Of a stretch of 64,000 nt of DNA, positions 46,153 through 55,969 are shown piece after piece. Below the pieces are notes generated by a model. The model was not told the DNA's origin. It saw nothing but the letters and a program-made list of their open reading frames with translations, and made no database searches. Position numbers and translations under genes: made by a program. This stretch comes from Pantoea sp. Lij88 (GTDB lineage: Bacteria > Pseudomonadota > Gammaproteobacteria > Enterobacterales > Enterobacteriaceae), in assembly GCF_030062155.1 (NCBI RefSeq), contig NZ_CP118269.1:1984001-2048000 (forward strand). Direction: 5' to 3'. How positions within the stretch are numbered: position 1 is the first letter of the stretch; every line of letters starts with the position of its first letter.

Positions 46153-47481
46153 ATGCTATCAGCAACCGACACGGCGATACGCGCCACCTTCTTTGACTTT
46201 AAAGGCGTGGTGGATCATCCCGACGACCTGGCCGGGCAGGCACGCTATCTGGAGGATGGAGTACTGCTGCTGCGTGACGGACACGTGGTGGGGCTGGATA
46301 GCTGGGAGAACAGCGAGGCGATGCTGGCGGGGCATCCGGTTACTGACCTGCGTGGCAAGCTGATCGTGCCGGGTTTTGTCGATACCCATATTCACTATCC
46401 GCAGACAGAGATGATTGGCGCTTTCGGCGAACAGCTGCTGGAGTGGCTGAATCACTATACCTTCCCGGTCGAAGCGCAGTATCACTGCCCGGATCATGCT
46501 GCAAAGATGTCCGCCTTCTTTCTGCATCAGCTGCTTTCTAACGGCACCACGAGCGCGCTGGTGTTTGGCACCGTCCATCCGCAATCGGTGGAGGCGCTGT
46601 TCAGCGCAGCCGAAGCCCTGAACATGCGTCTGATCGCCGGTAAAGTGATGATGGATCGCAATGCGCCTGATAACCTCACCGAAACCCCGGAACAGAGCTA
46701 CCAGCAGACGCGGGCGCTGATTGAGCGCTGGCACCAGCGTGGACGGCTGAGCTACGCCCTGACGCCGCGCTTTGCGCCGACTTCATCCCCGCAGCTGCTG
46801 GCAAAAGTGCAGCAGCTGCGTCAGGAGTTCCCGGATACCTGGCTGCACACCCATCTCAGCGAAAACCCGCAGGAGGTCGCCTGGGTGAAAGAGCTGTTCC
46901 CGGAGCGCGAGGGCTATCTGGATGTTTATCATCATCACCAGCTGACCGGTCGCCGCAGCGTCTTTGCGCACTGTCTGCATCTGGAGGAGGAAGAGTGGCA
47001 GTGTCTGCACGACACCGACTCCTCGATTGCCTTCTGTCCTACCTCAAATCTGTTCCTCGGCAGCGGCCTGTTTAACATCAAACGCAGCTGGCAGCAGGGC
47101 GTGAAAGTGGGGATCGGCACCGATGTTGGTGCGGGCACCACCTTTAATATGCTGCAGACCCTCGGTGAAGCTTACAAAGTCGGCCAGCTGCAGCACTACC
47201 GGCTCAGCGCCGCCGAAGCCTTTTATCACGCCACGCTGGGCGGCGCGCGCGCGCTGGATCTCGACCACGCGATCGGGAATTTCAACATCGGCAAAGAGGC
47301 GGACTTTGTGGTGCTCGACCCGGCGGTCTCTGCGCTGCAGCAGCTGCGCATCGGCAACAGCAAAGATATCTGGGAAAAACTGTTTGTATTAATGACGCTG
47401 GGCGACGACCGCAACATTGCCCAGACCTGGGTCGGTGGTCGTCCGGTCTGGCAGCGCGATGCACAGGAGCAAGCCGCATGA
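46153..47481 (+). CDS. guaD: Guanine deaminase GuaD
   Basis: Zinc amidohydrolase of 442 residues that converts guanine to xanthine and ammonia. VPGFVDTHIHYPQTEM supplies zinc ligands H79 and H81. LLEWLNHYTFP, ALTPRFAPTSSP, the histidines in WLHTHLSE and FAHCLHLEEEEW, and GTDVGAGTTFNMLQTL follow in the E. coli GuaD order. ATG 46153 with AAAGGA upstream is used; the frame is open to 46090. Its stop overlaps the xdhA start by four bases, so purine genes form one operon guaD-xdhA-xdhB-xdhC. Confidence 0.95.
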   Translation: MLSATDTAIRATFFDFKGVVDHPDDLAGQARYLEDGVLLLRDGHVVGLDSWENSEAMLAGHPVTDLRGKLIVPGFVDTHIHYPQTEMIGAFGEQLLEWLNHYTFPVEAQYHCPDHAAKMSAFFLHQLLSNGTTSALVFGTVHPQSVEALFSAAEALNMRLIAGKVMMDRNAPDNLTETPEQSYQQTRALIERWHQRGRLSYALTPRFAPTSSPQLLAKVQQLRQEFPDTWLHTHLSENPQEVAWVKELFPEREGYLDVYHHHQLTGRRSVFAHCLHLEEEEWQCLHDTDSSIAFCPTSNLFLGSGLFNIKRSWQQGVKVGIGTDVGAGTTFNMLQTLGEAYKVGQLQHYRLSAAEAFYHATLGGARALDLDHAIGNFNIGKEADFVVLDPAVSALQQLRIGNSKDIWEKLFVLMTLGDDRNIAQTWVGGRPVWQRDAQEQAA

Positions 47482-48920
47482 TCCAGTTTCTGTTAAACAA
47501 CCAGCTGGTCAGCGAAGATGCGCTCGACCCCAATCTCACGGTGCTCAACTACCTGCGCACCCGGCAGCATCGTCCTGGCACCAAAGAGGGCTGCGCGTCA
47601 GGCGACTGCGGCGCGTGCAGCGTCACTCTCGGTAAAGCCGTCGGGGGAGAAATGCAGTATGAAACGGTCAACAGCTGCCTGACGCTGGTCTCTGCGTTGC
47701 AGGGCAAACAGCTGATTACGGTTGAGGATCTGCGTCACGGTCGCGCACTGCATCCGGCGCAGCAGGCGATGGTCGACTGCCACGGCTCGCAGTGCGGATT
47801 CTGCACGCCAGGTTTTGTGATGTCGCTGTTCAGTCTGCAAAAAAATGCAGCGGGCTGGGATCGTCATCAGGCGGAGACCGCGCTGGCGGGTAACCTCTGC
47901 CGCTGCACCGGCTACCGGCCCATCATGGCAGCTGCGGAGCAGCTCTGCTCGCAGCCGGTCACTGACCAGTTTGATCACGGCGCTGCCACCACGGTGCAGC
48001 GGCTGGAGGCGCTGGCAACCCCGGAGATGCAGGAGATAGGCGGTGAAGGCCGCCGCTGCTTCCTGCCTAAAACCCCGGCTCAGCTGGCCGAAATTTATCT
48101 GGCCCATCCCGATGCGAAGCTGATTGCCGGTGGCACCGATCTCAGCCTGATGATTACCCAGCAGCATAAGAGAATACCGCTGCTGATTGCGCTGGAGCAG
48201 GTTGCCGCGCTGAAAGTCTGCAGCGAATTTGACGATCACTACCTGCTGGGTGCAGGTGCATCGCTGCAGCAGGTCAGCGAGTTTCTTGCCAGCCGCATTC
48301 CCGGCGTCAGCGAGATGCTGCAGCGCTTTGCCTCACTTCAAATCCGCCTGCAGGGCACGCTTGGCGGTAACATCGGCAACGCCTCCCCGATAGGCGACGC
48401 GTCGCCGGTGCTGCTGGCCCTGAATGCCAGCCTATTGTTACAGCGCGGTGAGCAGCAGCGGAGCCTGCCGCTGGACCAGTTCTTTACCGGCTATCGCCAG
48501 ACGCAGCTGGAAAAAGGGGAGTTTATCCGCGCCATTCGTATCGATAAAGTGACGGTGTCACCTGATTTTGTCGCCTGGAAAGTGTCAAAACGGCTGGATG
48601 ATGACATCTCCGCCGTGTTCGCCGCCTTTAACCTGCAGGTCGAACAGGGCGTGGTCACGTCCGCCCGTATCGCCTTTGGCGGCATGGCAGCGACACCGCA
48701 ACGCGCCCGTCACTGTGAACAGGCGCTGACAGGTCAGCCACTTAATGCCGTGACGGTGTCACGTGCAGCCGCCGCGCTGGAGGAAGATTTCCAGCCGCTC
48801 TCCGATTTCCGCGCCAGCAGTAACTACCGCCTTCAGGTGGCAGGAAACCTGCTCCGCCGCTACTGGCATCGCCACAACGGTGAAATCACCTGCCTCGAGG
48901 TCTCCCGCTATGTCTCATAA
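47478..48920 (+). CDS. xdhA: Xanthine dehydrogenase small subunit XdhA (2Fe-2S and FAD)
   Basis: Protein of 480 residues. The N-terminal plant-type 2Fe-2S cluster uses C39, C44 and C47 (EGCASGDCGAC) and C67. The second helical cluster uses CHGSQCGFCTPG and GNLCRCTGYRP. The FAD domain follows, with LIAGGTDLSLM and TLGGNIGNASPIGDASP, and a CO-dehydrogenase flavoprotein C-terminal domain. This is the standard small subunit of bacterial two-subunit XDH; it passes electrons from the molybdenum site to NAD+. It overlaps guaD by four bases and xdhB by 11. Confidence 0.95.
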   Translation: MIQFLLNNQLVSEDALDPNLTVLNYLRTRQHRPGTKEGCASGDCGACSVTLGKAVGGEMQYETVNSCLTLVSALQGKQLITVEDLRHGRALHPAQQAMVDCHGSQCGFCTPGFVMSLFSLQKNAAGWDRHQAETALAGNLCRCTGYRPIMAAAEQLCSQPVTDQFDHGAATTVQRLEALATPEMQEIGGEGRRCFLPKTPAQLAEIYLAHPDAKLIAGGTDLSLMITQQHKRIPLLIALEQVAALKVCSEFDDHYLLGAGASLQQVSEFLASRIPGVSEMLQRFASLQIRLQGTLGGNIGNASPIGDASPVLLALNASLLLQRGEQQRSLPLDQFFTGYRQTQLEKGEFIRAIRIDKVTVSPDFVAWKVSKRLDDDISAVFAAFNLQVEQGVVTSARIAFGGMAATPQRARHCEQALTGQPLNAVTVSRAAAALEEDFQPLSDFRASSNYRLQVAGNLLRRYWHRHNGEITCLEVSRYVS

Positions 48921-51276
48921 CCGTCCTGAACTCAACGAAGAGGTTATCAAGGCGCAGTATGCCGCGGATTTACAGAGCGGCGTGGGTCGCAGTCACCGCC
49001 ATGAGAGCGCGGAAAAACATGTCTCCGGCGAGGCGCGTTTTATCGATGACAAGCCGGAACTGCCGGGGCTGTTGCATCTCTGCCCGCGCCTGAGTGAACA
49101 CGCGCATGCGCGCATCCTGCATATAGACGTGCAGCCGTGCTATGCGATTCCTGGCGTCGTCAGCGTATTAACCTGGCAGGATGTGCCGGGCATCAATGAT
49201 GTCGGGCCGCTGGAGCCGGGCGATCCGCTGCTGGCGCATGACAAAGTAGAGTACCTGGGGCAAATCGTGATTGCGGTGGCGGCGGAATCCCCTGACGCTG
49301 CGCGTCTTGGCGCGGCCGCGGCGGTGATTGAGTACGACGTGCTGGAACCGCTGCTGGATGTGGAACAGGCGCTGGCGCAGGGCAGCTTTGTGCAGGAACC
49401 GCACATCCATCAGCGCGGGGATGTGGACGCGGCACTGGCGCGTGCGCCGCATCGGGTCAGCGGGTCGTTTCACATTGGCGGTCAGGAGCATTTCTATCTG
49501 GAAACCCAGACGGCAATGGTCATTCCTGGCGAAGATCAGCAGCTGCAGGTCTTCTCCTCAACGCAGAACCCCACCGAAGTGCAGAAGCTGGTGGCGGAAG
49601 TTATGGGCATCAGCCTGAATCAGGTCACGATAGATATGCGCCGGATGGGCGGCGGCTTTGGCGGCAAAGAGACGCAGGCGGCGGGTGTTGCCTGTCTCTG
49701 CGCTATCGTGGCGCGTCAGACCGGCCGGGCGGCGAAGATGCGGCTCTCGCGCCGCGACGATATGCGCGTTACCGGCAAACGCCATCCGTTCTTTGTGCGC
49801 TACGATGCGGGTGTTGAAGAAGACGGGCGTCTGTGCGGCATCAAAATCGATCTGGCCGGAAACTGCGGTTATTCGCTGGATCTTAGTGGATCGATCGTCG
49901 ATCGTGCGATGTTCCACGCGGATAACGCCTATTACCTCGGTGATGCGCGGGTAACCGGCTACCGCTGTCGTACCAACACTGCGTCCAACACCGCCTATCG
50001 CGGGTTTGGCGGGCCACAGGGGATGGTGGCAATTGAACAGATCATGGATCACATCGCCCGCGATCGTGGGCTGGACCCGCTGGCGCTGCGCAAACGTAAC
50101 TACTACGGCAAGCAGGATCGCAACATCACCCATTACCACCAGCAGGTTGAGGACAATCTGCTGGATGAGATCACCGAACAGCTGGAACAGAGCAGCGACT
50201 ATCAGGCGCGCCGCGCGGAAATCACGGCGTATAACGCCCGCAGTCCGCTGCTGAAACGTGGGCTGGCGCTGACGCCGGTAAAATTCGGCATCTCCTTTAC
50301 CTCCAGCTTCCTTAATCAGGCGGGTGCGCTGATCCTGATCTACACCGACGGCACGGTTCAGCTGAACCACGGCGGTACCGAGATGGGACAGGGGCTGAAC
50401 ACCAAGGTGATTCAGATTGTCGCCGAAGTGCTGCAGATTGAGACCGATAAAATCCAGATTACCCCCACCGACACCGGCAAAGTGCCCAACACCTCGCCGA
50501 CGGCGGCCTCCAGCGGCGCTGACCTCAACGGTAAAGCGGCGCAGAATGCCGCTGAAATCCTGCGCGATCGCATGACCGCCATGCTCTGCGAGCTGCATCA
50601 GTGTGACGCCGCGGCGGTGAGCTTCCGTAATGGCGTGGTGCGTGCAGGAGAGAAACACTACACCTTCGCCGAAGTAGCGAAACTGGCCTGGCTGAATCAG
50701 GTGCCGCTCTCTGCCACCGGCTACTACCGCGTGCCGGGCATTCATTACGACCGGGTAGCCGGGCGCGGCACGCCGTTCTATTACTATGCCTACGGCGCGG
50801 CCTGCTGCGAGGTGGTGATCGACACCTTAACCGGTGAATCTCGCCTGCTACGTGCCGACATCCTGCATGACGTGGGTGCCTCGCTGAACCCGGCCATCGA
50901 CATCGGGCAGGTCGAAGGAGGCTTCGTTCAGGGCGTCGGCTGGCTCACCTGCGAAGAGCTGGTGTGGAGTGATAAAGGCCAGCTGCTGACCGATGGTCCG
51001 GCGAGCTACAAAATTCCCGCCATCAGCGACGTCCCGGCAGACCTGCAGGTGACGCTGGTGGAAAACCGCAAAAACCCGAAAGACACGGTGTTTCACTCCA
51101 AGGCCGTGGGCGAACCGCCGTTTATGTTAGGGATAGCCGCCTGGTGCGCGCTGCAGGATGCGGTCGCCAGTGTCGCCGGTTACCGGCTGCATCCACGGCT
51201 GGATGCGCCCGCGACGCCGGAGCGCATCTTCTGGGGCGTGCAGCGCCTGACGGGAGCCATTGATGATCTATCATGA
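48910..51276 (+). CDS. xdhB: Xanthine dehydrogenase molybdopterin-binding subunit XdhB
   Basis: Molybdenum subunit of 788 residues that hydroxylates hypoxanthine and xanthine to urate. The N-terminal hammerhead domain (ARFIDDKPELPGLLH) is followed by the cofactor domain with GQEHFYLETQ, RMGGGFGGKE, the arginine-bearing TAYRGFGGPQG, GTEMGQGLNTK and the catalytic glutamate motif VGEPPFMLG. ATG 48910 lies inside the end of xdhA; longer frames upstream lack similarity. The stop overlaps the start of xdhC by 14 bases. Confidence 0.95.
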   Translation: MSHNRPELNEEVIKAQYAADLQSGVGRSHRHESAEKHVSGEARFIDDKPELPGLLHLCPRLSEHAHARILHIDVQPCYAIPGVVSVLTWQDVPGINDVGPLEPGDPLLAHDKVEYLGQIVIAVAAESPDAARLGAAAAVIEYDVLEPLLDVEQALAQGSFVQEPHIHQRGDVDAALARAPHRVSGSFHIGGQEHFYLETQTAMVIPGEDQQLQVFSSTQNPTEVQKLVAEVMGISLNQVTIDMRRMGGGFGGKETQAAGVACLCAIVARQTGRAAKMRLSRRDDMRVTGKRHPFFVRYDAGVEEDGRLCGIKIDLAGNCGYSLDLSGSIVDRAMFHADNAYYLGDARVTGYRCRTNTASNTAYRGFGGPQGMVAIEQIMDHIARDRGLDPLALRKRNYYGKQDRNITHYHQQVEDNLLDEITEQLEQSSDYQARRAEITAYNARSPLLKRGLALTPVKFGISFTSSFLNQAGALILIYTDGTVQLNHGGTEMGQGLNTKVIQIVAEVLQIETDKIQITPTDTGKVPNTSPTAASSGADLNGKAAQNAAEILRDRMTAMLCELHQCDAAAVSFRNGVVRAGEKHYTFAEVAKLAWLNQVPLSATGYYRVPGIHYDRVAGRGTPFYYYAYGAACCEVVIDTLTGESRLLRADILHDVGASLNPAIDIGQVEGGFVQGVGWLTCEELVWSDKGQLLTDGPASYKIPAISDVPADLQVTLVENRKNPKDTVFHSKAVGEPPFMLGIAAWCALQDAVASVAGYRLHPRLDAPATPERIFWGVQRLTGAIDDLS

Positions 51277-52039
51277 CTGGATCGGCGTGCTGCATCAGCT
51301 GCGTGAAAAACGCCAGAGCTGCGTATTAATCACCGTGCTCAGTGAGCACGGTTCGGTGCCGCGAGACAGCGGCAGCAAAATGGTCGTCACGCAGCAGGAG
51401 AGTTTTCTTACCATCGGAGGCGGTCATCTGGAGTTTGCCTGCATCGCTCAGGCCAGGGCGATGCTGCAGAGCGGGGCAACCGCGCCACACACTGAGGATT
51501 TCAGCCTCGGCGCCAGGCTCGGACAGTGCTGTGGCGGCAAAACCACGCTGCTGTTTGAGCCGCTGCTGCAGGCGCAGCCGGAAATCTTTCTCTTTGGCGC
51601 GGGCCACGTCGGACAGGCAGTGGTGAATCTGCTGGCGACGTTACCCTGTCACATTAACTGGATCGACAGCCGTCCGGGGCAGTTCAGCAGCGTGCCCCCA
51701 GGCGTGGTGACCTGGCAGCCGGAGGACCCGCTCGACTGCGTGGCGCAGGCCCCTGCGGGCAGCTACTTTATTATCATGACCCATCATCATCCCCTCGACT
51801 TCGAACTGTGCGAAGCGGTGCTGAAACGCGGGGATTTCCGCTATGTCGGGCTGATTGGCTCTGAGACCAAAAACCAGCGTTTCCGCTACCGGCTGGCAGG
51901 CAAGGGGGTTCAGCGTGAACCGCTGGCACGCCTGCGCTGTCCGGTTGGTCTGCCAGACGTCAAAGGCAAGCTGCCCGCCGAGATTGCGGTGGCGATTGCC
52001 GGTGAAATCATCAGCGTTTATCAGCAGCAAATCGCCTGA
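51263..52039 (+). CDS. xdhC: Xanthine dehydrogenase accessory protein XdhC
   Basis: Accessory protein of 258 residues that binds molybdenum cofactor, promotes its sulfuration and delivers it to XdhB. The N-terminal XdhC/CoxI domain contains CVLITVLSEHGSVPRDSGSKM and TIGGGHLEF. The cysteine pair in LGQCCGGKTTLLFE is typical for cofactor binding. The C-terminal Rossmann-like domain has FLFGAGHVGQAV and VGLIGSETK. ATG 51263 with GGGAG six bases upstream is used, rather than TTG 51260. It is the last gene of the guaD-xdh operon, 61 bases before dcp. Confidence 0.93.
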   Translation: MIYHDWIGVLHQLREKRQSCVLITVLSEHGSVPRDSGSKMVVTQQESFLTIGGGHLEFACIAQARAMLQSGATAPHTEDFSLGARLGQCCGGKTTLLFEPLLQAQPEIFLFGAGHVGQAVVNLLATLPCHINWIDSRPGQFSSVPPGVVTWQPEDPLDCVAQAPAGSYFIIMTHHHPLDFELCEAVLKRGDFRYVGLIGSETKNQRFRYRLAGKGVQREPLARLRCPVGLPDVKGKLPAEIAVAIAGEIISVYQQQIA

Positions 52040-52100
52040 GTTGTCGCCTGCGCGGCAACCTGTCAGGATAAGACTTTGCGATGCCCATCAGGAGCGAACC

Positions 52101-54143
52101 ATGAACGCCCGTCAGAATCCCTTCTTTAGCGTCAGCACACTGCCTTACCAGGCACCTCCCTTTGACCAGATTGAGGAGCAGGATTTCCTGCCTGCGCTGC
52201 AGGCGGGCATCGAAGAGAAGCGTCAGGAGATCGAGGCGATCGCTCTGAACAGCGAAGCGCCCACCTTTCTCAACACCTTTGAGGCGCTGGAGAAGAGCGG
52301 CCAGCTGCTTAACCGGGTGAATCTGGTGTTTGGTGCCATGACCTCCGCGCACACCAGCCCTTATCTGCAGCAGGTGGACGAGGAGATCGCGCCGCAGCTT
52401 ACCGCGCTCAACGATGACATCATGCTGAACCGCCCACTGTTTTCGCGGCTCGATGCGGTCTATCTGCAGCGCGCAAAACTGGATGCCGAATCAAAACGGC
52501 TGGTTGAGGTGATCTGGCAGCGCTTCCAGCTGGCGGGGGCCAATCTGCCGGAGGCGCAGAAACACCAGCTTAAAGCGCTGAATCAGGAGGCGGCGCGCCT
52601 CAGCACCCGTTTCACCAATAAATTGCTGGCCGCTACCAAAGCGGGCGGACTTGTGGTCGATGATTTGCAGCAGCTGGCGGGGCTGTCACCGGCCGACCTG
52701 GCCGTGGCGCAGGCGGAAGCGCAGGCGCGCGGACTGGAGAAAAGCTGGCTGCTGGTGCTGCAGAACACCACCCAGCAACCGGCGCTGCAGAGCCTTGCCG
52801 ATCGCGCAACCCGTGAAGCGCTGTTTAAGGCGGGCGTGACGCGCACGGAAAAAGGGGATGAGAACGATACCCGCGAGCTGGTGTTACGGCTGGCGCAGGT
52901 CAGGGCGGAACAGGCGCGGCTGCTGGGATTTGCCAGCTATGCCGAGTGGAAACTGCAGGATCAGATGGCAAAAACCCCCAAAGCGGCGCTGGCGTTTATG
53001 CACAACATCGTGCCAGCCGCGCGCGCCCGTGCCGAACGTGAAGCGGCGGACATCCAGCAGACTATCGACCAGCAGCAGGGCGATTTTACGCTGCAGGCCT
53101 GGGACTGGCGTTTTTATGCCGAACAGGTGCGACGCGCTCGCTACGATCTGGATGAGAGCCAGATTAAGCCCTACTTTGAGCTGAATTCGGTGTTGCAGAA
53201 TGGCGTATTCTGGGCGGCGACGCAGCTCTATGGCATCCGTTTTACCCCGCGACAGGATCTGCCGGTTTATCATCCCGACGTTCAGGTCTATGAGATTTTC
53301 GATGCGGATGAAACCCCGCTGGCGCTGTTCTATACCGACTTCTTTAAACGTGACAGCAAAGGCGGCGGTGCCTGGATGAGTAACTTCGTTAACCAGTCAA
53401 CGCTGCTCGACAGCAAACCGGTGATCTACAACGTCTGCAACTACACCAAGCCGCCAGCCGGTGAACCGGCGCTGCTGAGCTGGGACGACGTCATCACAAT
53501 GTTTCACGAGTTTGGCCACACGCTGCACGGCCTGTTTGCCAGTCAGCGCTATCCGAGCCTGTCGGGTACGGAAACCCCGCGCGATTTCGTTGAGTTTCCT
53601 TCGCAGATCAATGAGCACTGGGCCAGCGAACCGGCGGTGTTCCGCCACTACGCCCGTCACTATCAGACGCATGAGCTGATGCCCGCTGAGCTGCATGAGA
53701 AGATCGTTCGTGCCGCGACGTTCAACAAAGGCTATGAGATGAGCGAACTGCTGGCTGCCGCGCTGCTGGATCTGCACTGGCACAGCATTAAGCGTGATTC
53801 CGCGCCGCTAAGCGTGGAGGGATTCGAGCAGCAGGCGCTGCAGAGCGACAATATGGCGCTGACGGCGGTTCCGCCGCGCTATCGGTCCAGCTATTTCCAG
53901 CACATCTGGGGCGGTGGCTATGCCGCAGGCTATTACGCCTATATCTGGACGCAGATGCTCGCGGACGATGGCTATCAATGGTTTGCGGAGCATGGCGGAC
54001 TGACGCGTGAGAACGGCGACATCTTCCGGCAGAAGATTCTGTCACGGGGAAACAGCAGTGACCTTAAAGCGCTGTATGAAAGCTGGCGGGGCGCACCGCC
54101 GCAGCTGGAGCCGATGCTGAAGAATCGCGGTCTGGCGGATTAA
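52101..54143 (+). CDS. dcp: Peptidyl-dipeptidase Dcp (M3 family)
   Basis: Cytoplasmic zinc metallopeptidase of 680 residues (681 in E. coli) that releases C-terminal dipeptides. The zinc motif HEFGH is at 469-473, with the third ligand glutamate in FVEFPSQINEHW downstream and the substrate loop GGGYAAGYYAYIW near the C terminus. ATG 52101 with AGGAG is selected; the open frame begins at 51855 inside xdhC. It may be partly co-transcribed with the purine operon, but by ancestry belongs with ydfG. Confidence 0.96.
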   Translation: MNARQNPFFSVSTLPYQAPPFDQIEEQDFLPALQAGIEEKRQEIEAIALNSEAPTFLNTFEALEKSGQLLNRVNLVFGAMTSAHTSPYLQQVDEEIAPQLTALNDDIMLNRPLFSRLDAVYLQRAKLDAESKRLVEVIWQRFQLAGANLPEAQKHQLKALNQEAARLSTRFTNKLLAATKAGGLVVDDLQQLAGLSPADLAVAQAEAQARGLEKSWLLVLQNTTQQPALQSLADRATREALFKAGVTRTEKGDENDTRELVLRLAQVRAEQARLLGFASYAEWKLQDQMAKTPKAALAFMHNIVPAARARAEREAADIQQTIDQQQGDFTLQAWDWRFYAEQVRRARYDLDESQIKPYFELNSVLQNGVFWAATQLYGIRFTPRQDLPVYHPDVQVYEIFDADETPLALFYTDFFKRDSKGGGAWMSNFVNQSTLLDSKPVIYNVCNYTKPPAGEPALLSWDDVITMFHEFGHTLHGLFASQRYPSLSGTETPRDFVEFPSQINEHWASEPAVFRHYARHYQTHELMPAELHEKIVRAATFNKGYEMSELLAAALLDLHWHSIKRDSAPLSVEGFEQQALQSDNMALTAVPPRYRSSYFQHIWGGGYAAGYYAYIWTQMLADDGYQWFAEHGGLTRENGDIFRQKILSRGNSSDLKALYESWRGAPPQLEPMLKNRGLAD

Positions 54144-54145
54144 TC

Positions 54146-54177
54146 AAAAGGGCTGTCACGATGACAGCCCTTTTTTT
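54146..54177. terminator. Bidirectional terminator between dcp and hpxO
   Basis: A 13-bp perfect stem, AAAAGGGCTGTCA (54146-54158) with TGACAGCCCTTTT (54162-54174), loop CGA, with seven Ts on the plus strand and four on the minus. Confidence 0.9.
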
Positions 54178-54181
54178 CAGC

Positions 54182-55339
54182 CTAGCCCAGCGGGCCGGCT
54201 TCAATGGTTTCGCACATGCCGGCCAGCACCCGTTCGCCGGTTTCATTTTTCAGAGACTGATACCACTCCGCCGTGACCGCCGGGTCGTGCGCATGGGTCA
54301 CGTCACAGCGTTTACGTGCTTTGAGCACCAGGTCTTTGACCCGCTCAACGCGACGCGCCTGATAGCGCAGCAGCGCATCTTCGATGCCCAGTGAATGCGA
54401 AGCCAGCGTCGAGGCCAGCACCACGGCATCTTCCATCGCCGCGCAGCCACCCTGACCAATATCCGGCGTGGTGCTGTGAGCCGCATCGCCCAGCAGGGCA
54501 ACCCGTCCTTTGACAAAGCGGCTGAACGGTTCGATGTCGTGGATCTCAACCCGGTTGGTGGTGTCCGGATTAATCGCCGCGATCAGCTGCTGCACCGGCT
54601 CCGCCCAGCCCTGGAAGTAGCCGGTTAAATCCGCTTTCACGGTGCTGCGATCCTGTGGCAGTCCTTTCGGCAGCGGCACATCAAAGAAGAAGTAGAACCG
54701 ATTGCCGCTGACCGGCATCAGTGACACGCGCTTGCCGTCACCCACAAACGTGGTCCACTGATCGGCGGGCGCAATGCGCTCGTCAATAGTGACCAGGCCA
54801 TTCCAGTTAACGTAACCCGCGTAGCGTCGCTCCAGCTTCTCTTCCAGCACATACTCACGGATCACCGAATGGGTGCCATCAGCCGCAATCAGAAAATCAC
54901 CGCGGGCCTGACTGTTATCAGAGAAGGTGGCGATCACGCCGTCTGCGGTCTCTTCGACCTGGATCACCCGCTTACCGAACTGCACCCGCTCACGGCCAAA
55001 GGTATCAATCAGCATCGCCTGCAGCTCTGCGCGCGCCACCGGACAGGGATATTCGCCAACCTGTTTTACCATCGGCTCCATACTGAAGCGGGTCAGGGGC
55101 GCGCCCGTCGCACCGTCGTGATAGGCCATAAAGGCCATATTGCCGCCCAGCGCGCGCAGCGCGGTTTTCATTCCCAGCGCATTCAGGCATTTAACCCCGT
55201 TGGGCCAGATAGAAATCGCCGCGCCGACGGGCTTCATCTCCTGTACGGCTTCATAGACTTCTACGTCAATTCCGGCTTTCTCCAGCGCAATGGCGCTGCT
55301 CATCCCGCCAATACCGCCACCAATCACGATTGCTTTCAT
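54182..55339 (-). CDS. hpxO: FAD-dependent urate hydroxylase HpxO
   Basis: Flavoprotein monooxygenase of 385 residues, highly similar to Klebsiella HpxO, which oxidises urate to 5-hydroxyisourate with NADH and O2. The FAD motif GGGIGG is at 7-12, with AVGAAISIWPNGVKCL-like flavin-site sequence. The DG motif lies in LIAADGTHSV and the GD motif in ALLGDAAHSTTPDIGQGG. R204 and Y216, important in the Klebsiella enzyme, are at exactly those positions. It converges with dcp. The downstream enzymes (hydroxyisourate hydrolase, OHCU decarboxylase) are not in the window. Confidence 0.94.
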   Translation of the reverse strand: MKAIVIGGGIGGMSSAIALEKAGIDVEVYEAVQEMKPVGAAISIWPNGVKCLNALGMKTALRALGGNMAFMAYHDGATGAPLTRFSMEPMVKQVGEYPCPVARAELQAMLIDTFGRERVQFGKRVIQVEETADGVIATFSDNSQARGDFLIAADGTHSVIREYVLEEKLERRYAGYVNWNGLVTIDERIAPADQWTTFVGDGKRVSLMPVSGNRFYFFFDVPLPKGLPQDRSTVKADLTGYFQGWAEPVQQLIAAINPDTTNRVEIHDIEPFSRFVKGRVALLGDAAHSTTPDIGQGGCAAMEDAVVLASTLASHSLGIEDALLRYQARRVERVKDLVLKARKRCDVTHAHDPAVTAEWYQSLKNETGERVLAGMCETIEAGPLG

Positions 55340-55969
55340 AATGCTCTCCTGTCTGCATACCTTATCCCTGCAACTTTTGTACCAGAGCGGCGGTTGCGCA
55401 GGAGGTGATATTTAAATTCATTAAAATCAGGTATTTGATAGTTTTCAGTGTCGTAATCGGCACATCTTCCCTGTGAATGAATGCACTTAAATGAGGCAAA
55501 TTAACGGGCTATAAAGGTGCAGGAGTGAAAGTTCTGCATCTTTCGTTTCATGATTCGCGTTTTATCGGGTGGTTTTTTTCAGGGCCAGCGATCGGTCAGA
55601 AGAAGTCCCGGAACCTTTGCCCTCATCCGGCCGTTTATTACGTTAAAAGTTATAAACTAAATGACCGTTTCGCTTTAATATAATTACTCACAAATAATAA
55701 AACAAATACATAACAACTGGCGTAAATATTGCCCGGATAATTCATGCCATATTCAACATAGAGTTATCCTGACATACTTACACACACCTGTTAATAAAGA
55801 ACGCATATTCATAATCTGACATAACTGTGACCGTTTTATCACTGGTCGCAATCATTAGAAAAACTGTGGTAAGCGCGGGAGGAGGGGCTTTTAGGATATT
55901 GCTCAAACGTATCCGCCGCGATCGCGTGATATAGATCACTCTGGACATAAAGGACTCTGGAAAACGATC
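55340..55969. other. AT-rich intergenic region before the glycosyltransferase
   Basis: A 630-bp gap, markedly AT-rich from about 55400 to 55860. I see no supported gene; a short minus-strand frame at 55778-56008 has no ribosome site and reads into the next gene. GTGA-N6-TCAC at 55926-55939 is a good CRP-like palindrome, 30 bp before the glycosyltransferase start. The region presumably holds the hpxO promoter at its left edge. Confidence 0.5.

Noticed and set aside
49558..50745. Minus-strand frame of 395 residues over xdhB
   Set aside because: Shadow frame; the plus strand carries an intact molybdenum subunit.
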